This document shows positions 1-6,402 of a stretch of 19,388 bases of DNA, piece after piece. The notes beneath the pieces were generated by a model. It was not told the origin of the DNA. It made no database searches and saw only the letters and a program-made list of their open reading frames with translations. Both the position numbers and the translations under genes were made by a program. The stretch's first letter is position 1. Every line of letters starts with the position of its first letter. This DNA comes from a bacterium (GTDB taxonomy: Bacteria; Patescibacteriota; Patescibacteriia; CAIQCM01): positions 1 to 19,388 of the forward strand of contig JAHFIF010000007.1 of assembly GCA_023246535.1 (NCBI GenBank), given 5' to 3'.

Positions 1-220
1 ATCCATATGCGATTCTAAGAAACTGTATGAGTTCTTTTGTACCTTTCCGCTGATATCCCTCGGCAATATTTGACGGGATGGAAACAGCGGCGCGCTGCAT
101 TTGTGATATCAAACCAAAACGTTCTTTCGTCGGAATAGTGTCGGAAAAACAATAAACAACGCGCGCAAGCTCCATTGATTTACGCCAAACGGTCAAATCA
201 CGAAATGATCGTATTTCCAT
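1..220 (-). CDS. Four-helix-bundle protein, 23S rRNA intervening-sequence (IVP) family, partial
   Basis: The reading frame opens at an ATG (218-220) and runs off the window start, so about 73 N-terminal residues are visible. The translation begins MEIRSFRDLTVWRKSMELA and contains the hallmark AAVSIPSNIAEGYQRKG, which I recognise from the small (about 120-residue) four-helix-bundle family first seen inside 23S rRNA intervening sequences and now known as free-standing genes in many bacteria. The molecular role of the family is unsettled. It lies 35 bp after the yebC stop and may be co-transcribed with it. That spacer is a CTAA-rich low-complexity stretch with no clear ribosome binding site at normal distance. 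No rRNA sequence is seen beside it here. The family call is firm; the C-terminal half is not visible. Confidence 0.9.
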   Translation of the reverse strand, partial: MEIRSFRDLTVWRKSMELARVVYCFSDTIPTKERFGLISQMQRAAVSIPSNIAEGYQRKGTKELIQFLRIAYG

Positions 221-255
221 ACACTAATCCCTAACCCCTAAGACCTAATCCCCCG

Positions 256-960
256 CTATTCCGCATTGGTATAAACCTCGTTCACATCTTCCAACTCATC
301 AAGCGCTTCCAAGAGCGCATCCAACTCCCCCTGCGCGGCCTCGAGAACCGGAATGCGGTCTTTGGGGATCCACTGCCAGCCGGCGAATTCGACTTCTTCG
401 GCGAGATTATTTTTTACTTTTTCCAAATTATCCAAGCCGGTATATACGGTGTAGCCGTCCGCTTCGTAAACAACGTCATCGGCGCCGGCGTCGATGGCTT
501 TGAGTTCAAATTCGTCGTTTTGCGGCTTGGCAAAACGCAGCACGCCGCGATGCTGGAACATCCATTTGACGGCGCCCTCCCCGGCCAACGTGCCGTTGCC
601 CATGTTAAGCGTGTGTTTGACCTCGGCCACCGCCTTGTTGCGATTCGTGGCCAGACATTCAATGAGGATGGCGACGCCGCCCGGACCGTAGGCCTCGTAG
701 AGCAGCGTTTCCAACTGCTCGGCTTCGGCGCCGGAACCCGTCGCCTTGGCAATGGCGCGGTCGATGGCGTCTTTGGTCACGCCGGAGCGTTTTGCCGTGT
801 CCATGATAAGGCGCAACTTAAAATTCATCACCGGATCGCCGCCGCCGGATTTGGCCGCGGTGGAAATTAGTTTAAGCATCTTGCTGCCAACGATCGCTTT
901 GGCGCGATCAGCGGCGCCTTTGGCGCGTTTTACTTTGTCCCAATGAGAATGCTTGGACAT
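256..960 (-). CDS. yebC: YebC/PmpR-family transcriptional (translational) regulator
   Basis: This 234-residue protein has the usual family length (about 240). It opens with MSKHSHWDKVKRAKGAADRAK, matching the conserved YebC start, and keeps GDPVMNFKLRLIMDTAK, the DAIDRAIAKATG segment, YEAYGPGGVAILIECLATNRN, and the GAVKWMFQHRGVL region. Family members are cytoplasmic three-domain proteins described as DNA-binding regulators (PmpR) and more recently as ribosome-associated factors that relieve stalling at proline-rich sequences; which applies here cannot be told. The ATG at 960 fits the conserved N-terminus exactly. The bases upstream (AAAAAGCTGAT) contain no Shine-Dalgarno sequence. The gene ends in TAG. 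It follows a 218-bp spacer with palindromic repeats and no convincing promoter, and may share a transcript with the four-helix-bundle gene downstream. Confidence 0.97.
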   Translation of the reverse strand: MSKHSHWDKVKRAKGAADRAKAIVGSKMLKLISTAAKSGGGDPVMNFKLRLIMDTAKRSGVTKDAIDRAIAKATGSGAEAEQLETLLYEAYGPGGVAILIECLATNRNKAVAEVKHTLNMGNGTLAGEGAVKWMFQHRGVLRFAKPQNDEFELKAIDAGADDVVYEADGYTVYTGLDNLEKVKNNLAEEVEFAGWQWIPKDRIPVLEAAQGELDALLEALDELEDVNEVYTNAE

Positions 961-1049
961 ATCAGCTTTTTGCTATTAGCTTTTAGGGTCAGATGGTCAG
1001 TTTAGCCGATTAATAACAGCGAATCAAGACAAAACTAATCCTGACAACC

Positions 1050-1076
1050 ATTGTCGTAGGCGAAGCCTAAGACAAT
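1050..1076. repeat. Palindromic repeat unit 1 (imperfect hairpin)
   Basis: The 12-base arms ATTGTCGTAGGC and GCCTAAGACAAT flank a GAA loop, with one mismatched pair. The same arm sequence occurs twice more within 70 bases (1104-1129 and 1131-1142). There is no T-tract on either side, so a simple terminator reading is weak. It lies between the GspG-like pilin stop and yebC. Confidence 0.8.
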
Positions 1077-1103
1077 AAAATCCTAATGTTTATGACGATC
1101 CGC

Positions 1104-1129
1104 ATGTCGTAGGCTTCGCCTACGACAAT
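1104..1129. repeat. Palindromic repeat unit 2 (perfect 10-bp hairpin)
   Basis: TGTCGTAGGC and GCCTACGACA form a perfect 10-bp stem around a TTC loop (1105-1127). The unit is the reverse complement of the 1050-1076 copy, bar that copy's mismatch and one base at the end. Confidence 0.85.
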
Positions 1130-1130
1130 A

Positions 1131-1142
1131 GCCTACGACAAT
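1131..1142. repeat. Palindromic repeat half-unit 3
   Basis: GCCTACGACAAT is a single arm of the palindromic repeat, one base after unit 2. It looks like a truncated copy or a duplication by slippage. Confidence 0.65.
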
Positions 1143-1178
1143 AATAAAGCTGGAATGAATTGGCCGGCGGTTGGCTGT

Positions 1179-1709
1179 TTATCTTCCGGCTCGCGTGCCG
1201 ATCGTTTTCACGAGCGACGGGCCGCCGGAGGTTCCGTACATAAATAGGGATCCGTCGCATGCTTTCACGGCCGTGTCCGGCAATCCGTCGCCGATTTCAA
1301 GCCGGTAGACCATCATATACCATTGCCTGTCGCAACCGTATCCGGTGGAAAAATACGAATAAGCATACGTATTTGGATCGGCGCCCCAACCGGAAGCGCT
1401 TTGCGTCGGATCTTTCGGCAGAACGGACATGTACGGCCTTAGGTAGCCGAGCAAGGTCGTCCAGCTGGCATCGTTGCTCGTGCTCCAGACGTTATTGGGC
1501 GTGGTCGCGCCGCCGGACGGCGGATATTGCCCGTTATCGGCGTAATATACTTCGAGCGCTTTTTGAAATTGCCCGATGTCCGCCAACCGTTTGGTGTCGC
1601 GCGCCTTGGTCCGCGCGCCGTTTAACGACACGATCGCAATCGTCGACAACAGGCCGATGATGCTGATCACGACCAAGAGTTCGACAAGGGTGAAGGCGCG
1701 GCGGGACAT
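1179..1709 (-). CDS. Type IV pilin / GspG-like pseudopilin
   Basis: The protein has 176 residues. It starts MSRRAFTLVELL, a class III (prepilin) signal with a very short leader: cleavage would fall between A5 and F6, leaving Phe at +1 and Glu at +5 of the mature chain, followed by a hydrophobic helix to about residue 27. Ala rather than the usual Gly precedes the cleavage site. Residues 35-60 (ARDTKRLADIGQFQKALEVYYADNGQYP) match the GspG/PulG-type start of the globular domain. C126 and C151 could form the C-terminal disulfide loop. It would be anchored in the membrane and assembled into a pilus or pseudopilus. It starts 11 bp after the pilin-LamG gene, so the two are likely one transcript. 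No Shine-Dalgarno is present. The exact subunit role is unknown. Confidence 0.9.
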   Translation of the reverse strand: MSRRAFTLVELLVVISIIGLLSTIAIVSLNGARTKARDTKRLADIGQFQKALEVYYADNGQYPPSGGATTPNNVWSTSNDASWTTLLGYLRPYMSVLPKDPTQSASGWGADPNTYAYSYFSTGYGCDRQWYMMVYRLEIGDGLPDTAVKACDGSLFMYGTSGGPSLVKTIGTRAGR

Positions 1710-1720
1710 GGCGGACTGGG

Positions 1721-2440
1721 TTAAGGCTCAAGAATCGAGCCGCTGTAAATCCGGACCTGATCGATGATGCCGGTAAAGTTATAACTCCCGGAAAAAGTTC
1801 CAACCTCAATAATACCATTGCCGTTAGCAATTGGCGTGATGGCGGCGGTAACGCATTGTTTGCCGTCGACGTAAATCGCGGCCTGACCGCCGTATTGCGT
1901 TCCCACGACATGATGCCAGGCGTTAGGCGTTGGTTCGGGACAGCTTGCCGCATTTGTTTCCGGCACGCCGGCGCGCCAACGGATGTAACCGTTTTCCAAA
2001 AAGAGCTCCCACTGCGTGTTGACTGGAAGTTTGCTGACAATAAACCCGAGCTGGTTTGCGATGGTCGGGTAAATCCAGGCACTGACCGTGATGTCGGGGT
2101 TGATGCTGATCGTTGCCGCATCAACGTATCCGGTGGCGTTGAAAGAATAGGCGTTGCCGTATGCGCCAGGAACCAGCGTCACATTCACGGCCGTACCCGT
2201 CCGATTATTGCCGGAAACGTCGGCAGACACGCCGCCGACCACGGAATCAAAAAGCCATTCCAACTCCAAACGGTCGCCGAGTTTTTGATTGAGCGATTGT
2301 TCAAACGACTTTCCGGAAGCGATCCGCGCCTTGTCGCGCGAACCGTTCATCGACACGATCGCGATCGTCGAAAGGAGGCCGATGATGGAGATCACGACCA
2401 AGAGTTCGACAAGGGTGAAAGCGCGACGGATGGTTGTCAT
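1721..2440 (-). CDS. Pilin N-terminus fused to a LamG/concanavalin A-like domain
   Basis: I choose the ATG at 2440 (MTTIRRAFTLVELL, 239 residues). An upstream in-frame ATG at 2506 lies inside a TGATATAAT promoter element and would precede the transcript start. The prepilin motif has Ala-7 before F8, Glu-12 at mature position 5, and a hydrophobic helix to about residue 30. From about residue 50 (LELEWLFDS) the sequence is a LamG/jelly-roll domain: DVSGNNRTGTA, AYSFNATGYVDA, ITVSAWIYP, WHHVVGTQYGG, AAIYVDGKQC and the closing GIIDQVRIYSGS are typical strand motifs. LamG folds often bind carbohydrate or protein ligands. I infer a minor or tip pilin with a lectin-like head; the ligand is unknown. 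It is co-transcribed with the GspG-like pilin downstream. Confidence 0.88.
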   Translation of the reverse strand: MTTIRRAFTLVELLVVISIIGLLSTIAIVSMNGSRDKARIASGKSFEQSLNQKLGDRLELEWLFDSVVGGVSADVSGNNRTGTAVNVTLVPGAYGNAYSFNATGYVDAATISINPDITVSAWIYPTIANQLGFIVSKLPVNTQWELFLENGYIRWRAGVPETNAASCPEPTPNAWHHVVGTQYGGQAAIYVDGKQCVTAAITPIANGNGIIEVGTFSGSYNFTGIIDQVRIYSGSILEP

Positions 2441-2504
2441 GCTGCGAGCAAGCGTTTTCGGAGTGAATAGAGCAATTAACGTATTGATAAGCGACAATTC
2501 TTTC

Positions 2505-2513
2505 ATTATATCA
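2505..2513 (-). promoter_or_regulatory. Extended -10 promoter for the pilin-LamG/pilin operon
   Basis: Minus-strand TGATATAAT is an ideal extended -10 element. No TTGACA-like -35 lies 16-18 bp upstream. The predicted start would give a leader of about 58 bases before the ATG at 2440. The element overlaps the ATG at 2506, which argues against that ATG. Confidence 0.7.
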
Positions 2514-2550
2514 CTAAACGACGATCTATCTCCTGCATTTTACAGCCGTC

Positions 2551-2589
2551 TAAACAAACAACCGCCGGCTTAAGACCGGACGGTTGTTT
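2551..2589 (-). terminator. Rho-independent terminator of the 1213-residue surface protein gene
   Basis: Nine outer pairs (AAACAACCG at 2556-2564 with CGGTTGTTT at 2581-2589) plus four inner CCGG pairs enclose a 7-base loop, with one bulged base. On the minus strand the hairpin is followed by GTTTAG, extending the T-rich 3' arm. It lies 18 bases after the stop at 2608. Confidence 0.85.
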
Positions 2590-2607
2590 AATGCACGGTT
2601 CAAATCA

Positions 2608-5600
2608 TTATTGTTTTACGCAACCGCGATAAACCGTTCCGCTCGAGCAATTGTAGTTGTACGTCCAATCATAGCTGTTGCCGACGGCGGCCGGTGTCAG
2701 CAACTCACAGAAACCGGTAATGTTGGCATTCGCCGCCGTCCCCTTCCAGCCGGATTCGATGTCGCCGGCCGTAGCCCCGGCATAGCTGCCGAGCGAAGAG
2801 CAGGCATTGGCGCTTGACGTAAAGCGCAGCGGCGCGTCAGTCCTAATGCAGGCCCGATAAACCGTTCCACTCGAGCAATTGTAGTTATAGCGCCAGGTCG
2901 CGCTGCTCCCGGTGGTTGGCGGCGACAATATCTCGCAGAAATTGACAACGTTCAAATCAAAGGACGCGGCGTTAACATTGGCTTGGATATCCGGCTCGGT
3001 CGCATCAACATAGCTGCCGAGCGAAGAGCAGGCGGCCGCTGACGAAATAAAACGAAGATCGGGACCGGTGCTAACGCCGGACGGCGCCGACGGGGCGATC
3101 GCCGGGCCGGAATACATGACTTCGCCGCTCGAGGCCACGGAAACAAATTTATTGGCGCCAAAGGTAACCGCGTTCCAGCTGGCCGCGCCGCCCGGGGGCG
3201 TGATCGTGTTCCACGAAATGCCGTTAATGGACGTTTGCACCGTCGAAGCGCCGACCGCGACGAAGGTTCCATTGGCATAAGTAACCGCCGCGGCCGTGCC
3301 GGCAATGCGCGCGGTGGCCGCGCCGCCGCCAACCGGAATCGTCAAAATTCCGTTCGCCCCGTCGGCTAAAACATACAGGCCGTTGCCGTAGGTCATACCG
3401 GTATAGGCGCCGGGCAAGCTGGATGAACAATTGAATCCGGCATTCCAATCGATGCCGTTCAGCGATCTCTGGAAGGTATAGCCGCTATTATTTCCCTGGT
3501 CATGAAAACCAGCCAAAAATTCATTATTATCGGCATTATAAACTAATCCGTACGTACCGCGACTGGAGTTTTCCCGGTAGGCATTGGTCCACGTCGTGCC
3601 GTCGGAGGAATAATTAGTATAAAAGTACGGGTAAGCGGTGGTGGTATCGGGTCCGTATGACCAAATGAATTTGCCCATTCCAAAAACAATCTTGCTCGCG
3701 CCCGTCGTTGTATTGCATACATACCCAGACACCGCGGTCGTGGTCCAAGTGATCCCGTCGGGCGAGGTCATGACGTAGCCGTTGCACGAAACCGCAACAA
3801 ACTTGCCGTTGCCATAAGCGACCGATTGCCAATCGTAGGCGCCACCGGTGCGCGCGGTCCAAGTGATCCCGTCGGGCGAGGTCATGACGTAGCCGCCGCT
3901 GCCGACCGCGACAAAAATATTGTTGGCGTAGACGACCGCTTTCCAGGCATGAACCGGCGCGGCGGCCAAGATCCAGGCCGTGCCCGGCGCCGACACGCCG
4001 AGGCAGTTCGTGCCGTCGGCCAAACAAACCTTGGTGCCGTTTTGCGTGATCGTGCCGGTGGCATTCAACGTGCCGTTGAAGTACCCGGCATAGCTTCCCG
4101 TGCTTGACCCGTAGACGCCGTAACCGGTCGTACTAACGCCGGCCACGCCGGCCGTGGCGCCGGTGCCAAAGACGCCGTACGCGCCGGTGCTGGTGGCCGC
4201 CAAGCCGGTGGCCGCGCCGCTCGCAATGTTCATCGCGCCGCTCACATCCAGTTTGTAATTCGGCGCCGGGGTTCCGATCCCGACATTGCCGCCGTAGAAC
4301 GAAAGGTATCCGCCGGCATAAGGCGTATTGTCAACATCCATGCCGATCATGACCGCGGCGGTGGTCCAATCGGATCCGGCGGCGTTCCGATAGGCGCGGA
4401 CGCCGAAACTGGTATTGTTGCCCGACGTAAAGCCCATATTGCCGAGCGTTAGCGTATTGCCGGCAACTGCGCCCAGCGCGCCGGAATTCGTATTAAACGT
4501 CGTTCCCAGCGCCGTTCCCGTCAGGTTCGCGCCAACGGTCAATTTGGCGTTTGGCGCGGCCGCCCCGATCCCCACATTGCCGTTCAATAATGTCTGCGTC
4601 ACCAATGAATTCCCGATCACCACTTGGTTTGAGGCGTTAACCGTGGTGTTGGCGCCAAGGGCCATGGAGTTGGTAATGCCGTCGGCCAAAGAATAAGCGC
4701 TTCTGCCCAGGAACGTGCTATTGGTGATCGTGGTTGAATTTGGCGAACCAATGCCGGCATCACTGCCCACGGCCGTGTTGCCGGAGCCGGTCGTAATAAA
4801 TTGCAACGCCGTCCTGCCGACGGCGGTATTACTGCTTCCGGTCGTATCATCGTGTAGCGCTTGGACGCCAACCCCGGTATTGTCTGTCGCCGTAGTGCTG
4901 GCCATAAGCACTTGATACCCAAGGGCGGTATTCATGCTTCCTGTCGTATTGCTGGAAAGATTCCTCGACCCGAAAGCGGTGTTGCAACAACCCGACGTCG
5001 TATTAAAAAGTGCGGAATAGCCAACGCCGGTGTTTTCCACCGCGCCTGCGACCGCTTTGCCGCCAACGCCAATTCCCAAAAAAGTATTATACAGGGTCGG
5101 ATCGAAATTAATCAGGCCGGCAACTTGAAGTTTATTATTCGGCGTCGTCGTGCCAATGCCAACGTTGCCGCCGGTCGGGTTCAAGAGGACAAAACCCTTG
5201 GTTCCGCTCGAAGTTGAATCGATGGTCATGTTGCCGCTCGCCGTGCTATTGCCGTTAAGCGTATAACCGGCGGCGTTGATCGCCGAGGTCCATGGCGTTT
5301 GCGAGCCGCCGCCAACCGTCGTCCAACTGGCGACCCCGGCGGTGGTGGCGCTCAACACCTGGCCATTCACGGTCGGCGCGGCGGCCGGAAGAGTGATGGT
5401 ATAAGCGGCGGTCACCGAAGCGGGAACGTTAACCGTCACGCCATTGGAAGTTCCGCCGGCCAAATACAGCGAACCGGCGGTTGTCCCGGCGGTGCCGAGC
5501 GTTAGCAGCGCCGATGGGGCGGTGTTGGCAACGCCGACTTTTCCGTTAGGATCAACATACAAACGCGTTGTTCCGGCCGCGACCGGGTCGCCGCCCAGGG

Positions 5601-6249
5601 CGTTGCTCTGTTTGATGACAAAATCGCCGGCGGCGACTGAGTTGGTGAGGAGCGCCCAGTCGCGAGCGGCGGCGACGCTGCTCGAGTTGCGCAGCGTAAT
5701 GCCGGTGTTGGTGGCGCTGGTCGAAGAGCTTTCAAAATTGGCGACGGCGCCATTTGCGGTCGTCGATAACACATCGAGCGTATATGACGGCGCTACGCCC
5801 AGACCCAACCGGAAGCCGGGATAAACGTAGATATTGCCGTTAAAATCGCCGGCGTAACTGGCCGCACTGCCAGAAGAAGCATACAGACCGACGCCGGTCG
5901 CGGATTCGCCGGAGAGACCGAAGAGGCCGGCGTTGTCAGCACCGCAAACCTTGGCGCCGGTGCAGTTGGCGTCGCCCGTGCCGGCGGTATCATAGCGCCC
6001 CTTACCGGCAACCCACATGCCGCCCGGCTGGGCCGTAACCGACTGGACCCAAACCGGACCGCTGATGCCGGTCAGATCCGGTGGATTGGTGCTTGGCTCG
6101 TTCCAGCTCAAAGCCAGCGTGTTCTTGATCGAAAGCCCGAAGACCACGAGAACGCCGACGAGCGCCATGAGCGCGAGCGAGCGGAAAATTAAAAAATTAC
6201 GCTTGGAGCGCTTTGTTCCAAGGCGCCTGGACCGCGACTTCTTAATCAT
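2608..6249 (-). CDS. Large exported fibre-like repeat protein with beta-propeller-like segment and tandem four-cysteine C-terminus
   Basis: The protein has 1213 residues. A strongly basic n-region (1-18), hydrophobic stretch (19-41) and TLA at 44-46 suggest a Sec signal peptide or N-terminal anchor. Residues 47-360 are a Gly/Ala/Ser/Thr-rich shaft shared with the paralogue at 6403-9318. GNVGIGTTTP units occur near residue 360 and again near 560. Residues 406-499 hold five 17-residue NTAVG-type repeats resembling YadA-head or tail-fibre beta-rolls. After VCLADGTNC (741-749), residues about 765-1055 carry repeats such as FVAVGSGGYVMTSPDGITWT, like BNR/beta-propeller blades. Residues 1066-1213 are two copies of a 76-residue module with four Cys each, ending CVKQ. 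I infer a surface fibre or adhesin. It is monocistronic, with its own promoter and terminator. Ligand and true architecture are unknown. Confidence 0.85.
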   Translation of the reverse strand: MIKKSRSRRLGTKRSKRNFLIFRSLALMALVGVLVVFGLSIKNTLALSWNEPSTNPPDLTGISGPVWVQSVTAQPGGMWVAGKGRYDTAGTGDANCTGAKVCGADNAGLFGLSGESATGVGLYASSGSAASYAGDFNGNIYVYPGFRLGLGVAPSYTLDVLSTTANGAVANFESSSTSATNTGITLRNSSSVAAARDWALLTNSVAAGDFVIKQSNALGGDPVAAGTTRLYVDPNGKVGVANTAPSALLTLGTAGTTAGSLYLAGGTSNGVTVNVPASVTAAYTITLPAAAPTVNGQVLSATTAGVASWTTVGGGSQTPWTSAINAAGYTLNGNSTASGNMTIDSTSSGTKGFVLLNPTGGNVGIGTTTPNNKLQVAGLINFDPTLYNTFLGIGVGGKAVAGAVENTGVGYSALFNTTSGCCNTAFGSRNLSSNTTGSMNTALGYQVLMASTTATDNTGVGVQALHDDTTGSSNTAVGRTALQFITTGSGNTAVGSDAGIGSPNSTTITNSTFLGRSAYSLADGITNSMALGANTTVNASNQVVIGNSLVTQTLLNGNVGIGAAAPNAKLTVGANLTGTALGTTFNTNSGALGAVAGNTLTLGNMGFTSGNNTSFGVRAYRNAAGSDWTTAAVMIGMDVDNTPYAGGYLSFYGGNVGIGTPAPNYKLDVSGAMNIASGAATGLAATSTGAYGVFGTGATAGVAGVSTTGYGVYGSSTGSYAGYFNGTLNATGTITQNGTKVCLADGTNCLGVSAPGTAWILAAAPVHAWKAVVYANNIFVAVGSGGYVMTSPDGITWTARTGGAYDWQSVAYGNGKFVAVSCNGYVMTSPDGITWTTTAVSGYVCNTTTGASKIVFGMGKFIWSYGPDTTTAYPYFYTNYSSDGTTWTNAYRENSSRGTYGLVYNADNNEFLAGFHDQGNNSGYTFQRSLNGIDWNAGFNCSSSLPGAYTGMTYGNGLYVLADGANGILTIPVGGGAATARIAGTAAAVTYANGTFVAVGASTVQTSINGISWNTITPPGGAASWNAVTFGANKFVSVASSGEVMYSGPAIAPSAPSGVSTGPDLRFISSAAACSSLGSYVDATEPDIQANVNAASFDLNVVNFCEILSPPTTGSSATWRYNYNCSSGTVYRACIRTDAPLRFTSSANACSSLGSYAGATAGDIESGWKGTAANANITGFCELLTPAAVGNSYDWTYNYNCSSGTVYRGCVKQ
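2611..3057 (-). repeat. Tandem 228-bp duplication encoding two four-cysteine modules
   Basis: Two in-frame copies with a 228-bp (76-residue) period encode residues 1066-1141 and 1142-1213. Cys sit at matching positions (1074/1150, 1105/1181, 1125/1201, 1134/1210), and both copies carry ACSSLGSY and YNYNCSSGTVYR. A 25-bp stretch is identical at 2781-2805 and 3009-3033. I do not recognise a named domain. Confidence 0.85.
3742..3895 (-). repeat. 40-bp exact direct repeat within propeller-like blades
   Basis: Positions 3742-3781 and 3856-3895 are identical over 40 bp, with a period of 114 bp (38 residues). They encode the GYVMTSPDGITWT core of successive blade-like repeats. Identity at the DNA level suggests recent duplication or conversion. 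Confidence 0.85.
4753..5034 (-). repeat. Five 17-residue NTAVG-type repeats (surface protein 1213)
   Basis: Residues 406-499 consist of five complete 17-residue units starting NTGVG, NTAFG, NTALG, NTGVG and NTAVG, then a partial NTAVGSDAG. Units mostly read NTAxGxxALxxxTTGSx. The pattern recalls the YadA-type head repeat, but the period is 17 rather than about 14. Confidence 0.85.
5257..5388 (-). repeat. 132-bp block identical to 8326-8457 (copy A)
   Basis: By eye, 5257-5388 matches 8326-8457 at every base, while neighbouring sequence has diverged. It codes for part of the shaft (AINAAGYTL region and the segment TVNGQVLSATTAGVASWTT on its N-terminal side). It lies in the same relative place in both surface proteins. 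Confidence 0.9.
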
Positions 6250-6272
6250 AGGACTGATTATTAGATGCCTCC

Positions 6273-6281
6273 ACTATAACA
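6273..6281 (-). promoter_or_regulatory. Extended -10 promoter of the 1213-residue surface protein
   Basis: Minus-strand TGTTATAGT lies 23 bases before the ATG at 6249. The paralogue at 9318 has TGTTATAAT at exactly the same distance, and both leaders end in CTAATAATnAGTCCT immediately before the ATG. A GGAGG in this leader lies 19 bases from the ATG, too far for a ribosome binding site. No clear -35 is seen. Confidence 0.7.
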
Positions 6282-6353
6282 ACAAATGATGATCGGGAAC
6301 ATGCCTCTTTTGAATATCGATAAAATTTGGTTCTGCCCGCCCAAGAATGGAGC

Positions 6354-6383
6354 AAAAACCGCCCGGCTTGCGGCCGAGCGGTT
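6354..6383 (-). terminator. Rho-independent terminator of the 971-residue surface protein gene
   Basis: AACCGC (6357-6362) pairs with GCGGTT (6378-6383), and CGGC (6364-6367) with GCCG (6373-6376), around a 5-base loop with one mismatch. The minus strand continues GCGGTTTTTGC, giving a run of five T. It begins 19 bases after the stop at 6403. Confidence 0.85.
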
Positions 6384-6402
6384 ATGCATTGTTAGATTCG
6401 GA

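Noticed and set aside
2441..2506. N-terminal extension of the pilin-LamG protein from the ATG at 2506
   Set aside because: That ATG lies within TGATATAAT. Starting at 2440 gives the short basic leader expected of a prepilin.
4753..5034. CRISPR array or tandem DNA satellite
   Set aside because: The 51-bp periodicity is coding, with variable third positions and conserved protein repeats. There are no identical repeats with unique spacers.
6200..6249. Twin-arginine (Tat) export signal in the fibre proteins
   Set aside because: RSRRLGTKRSKR lacks the SRRxFLK consensus, and the hydrophobic region is typical of Sec or a membrane anchor.
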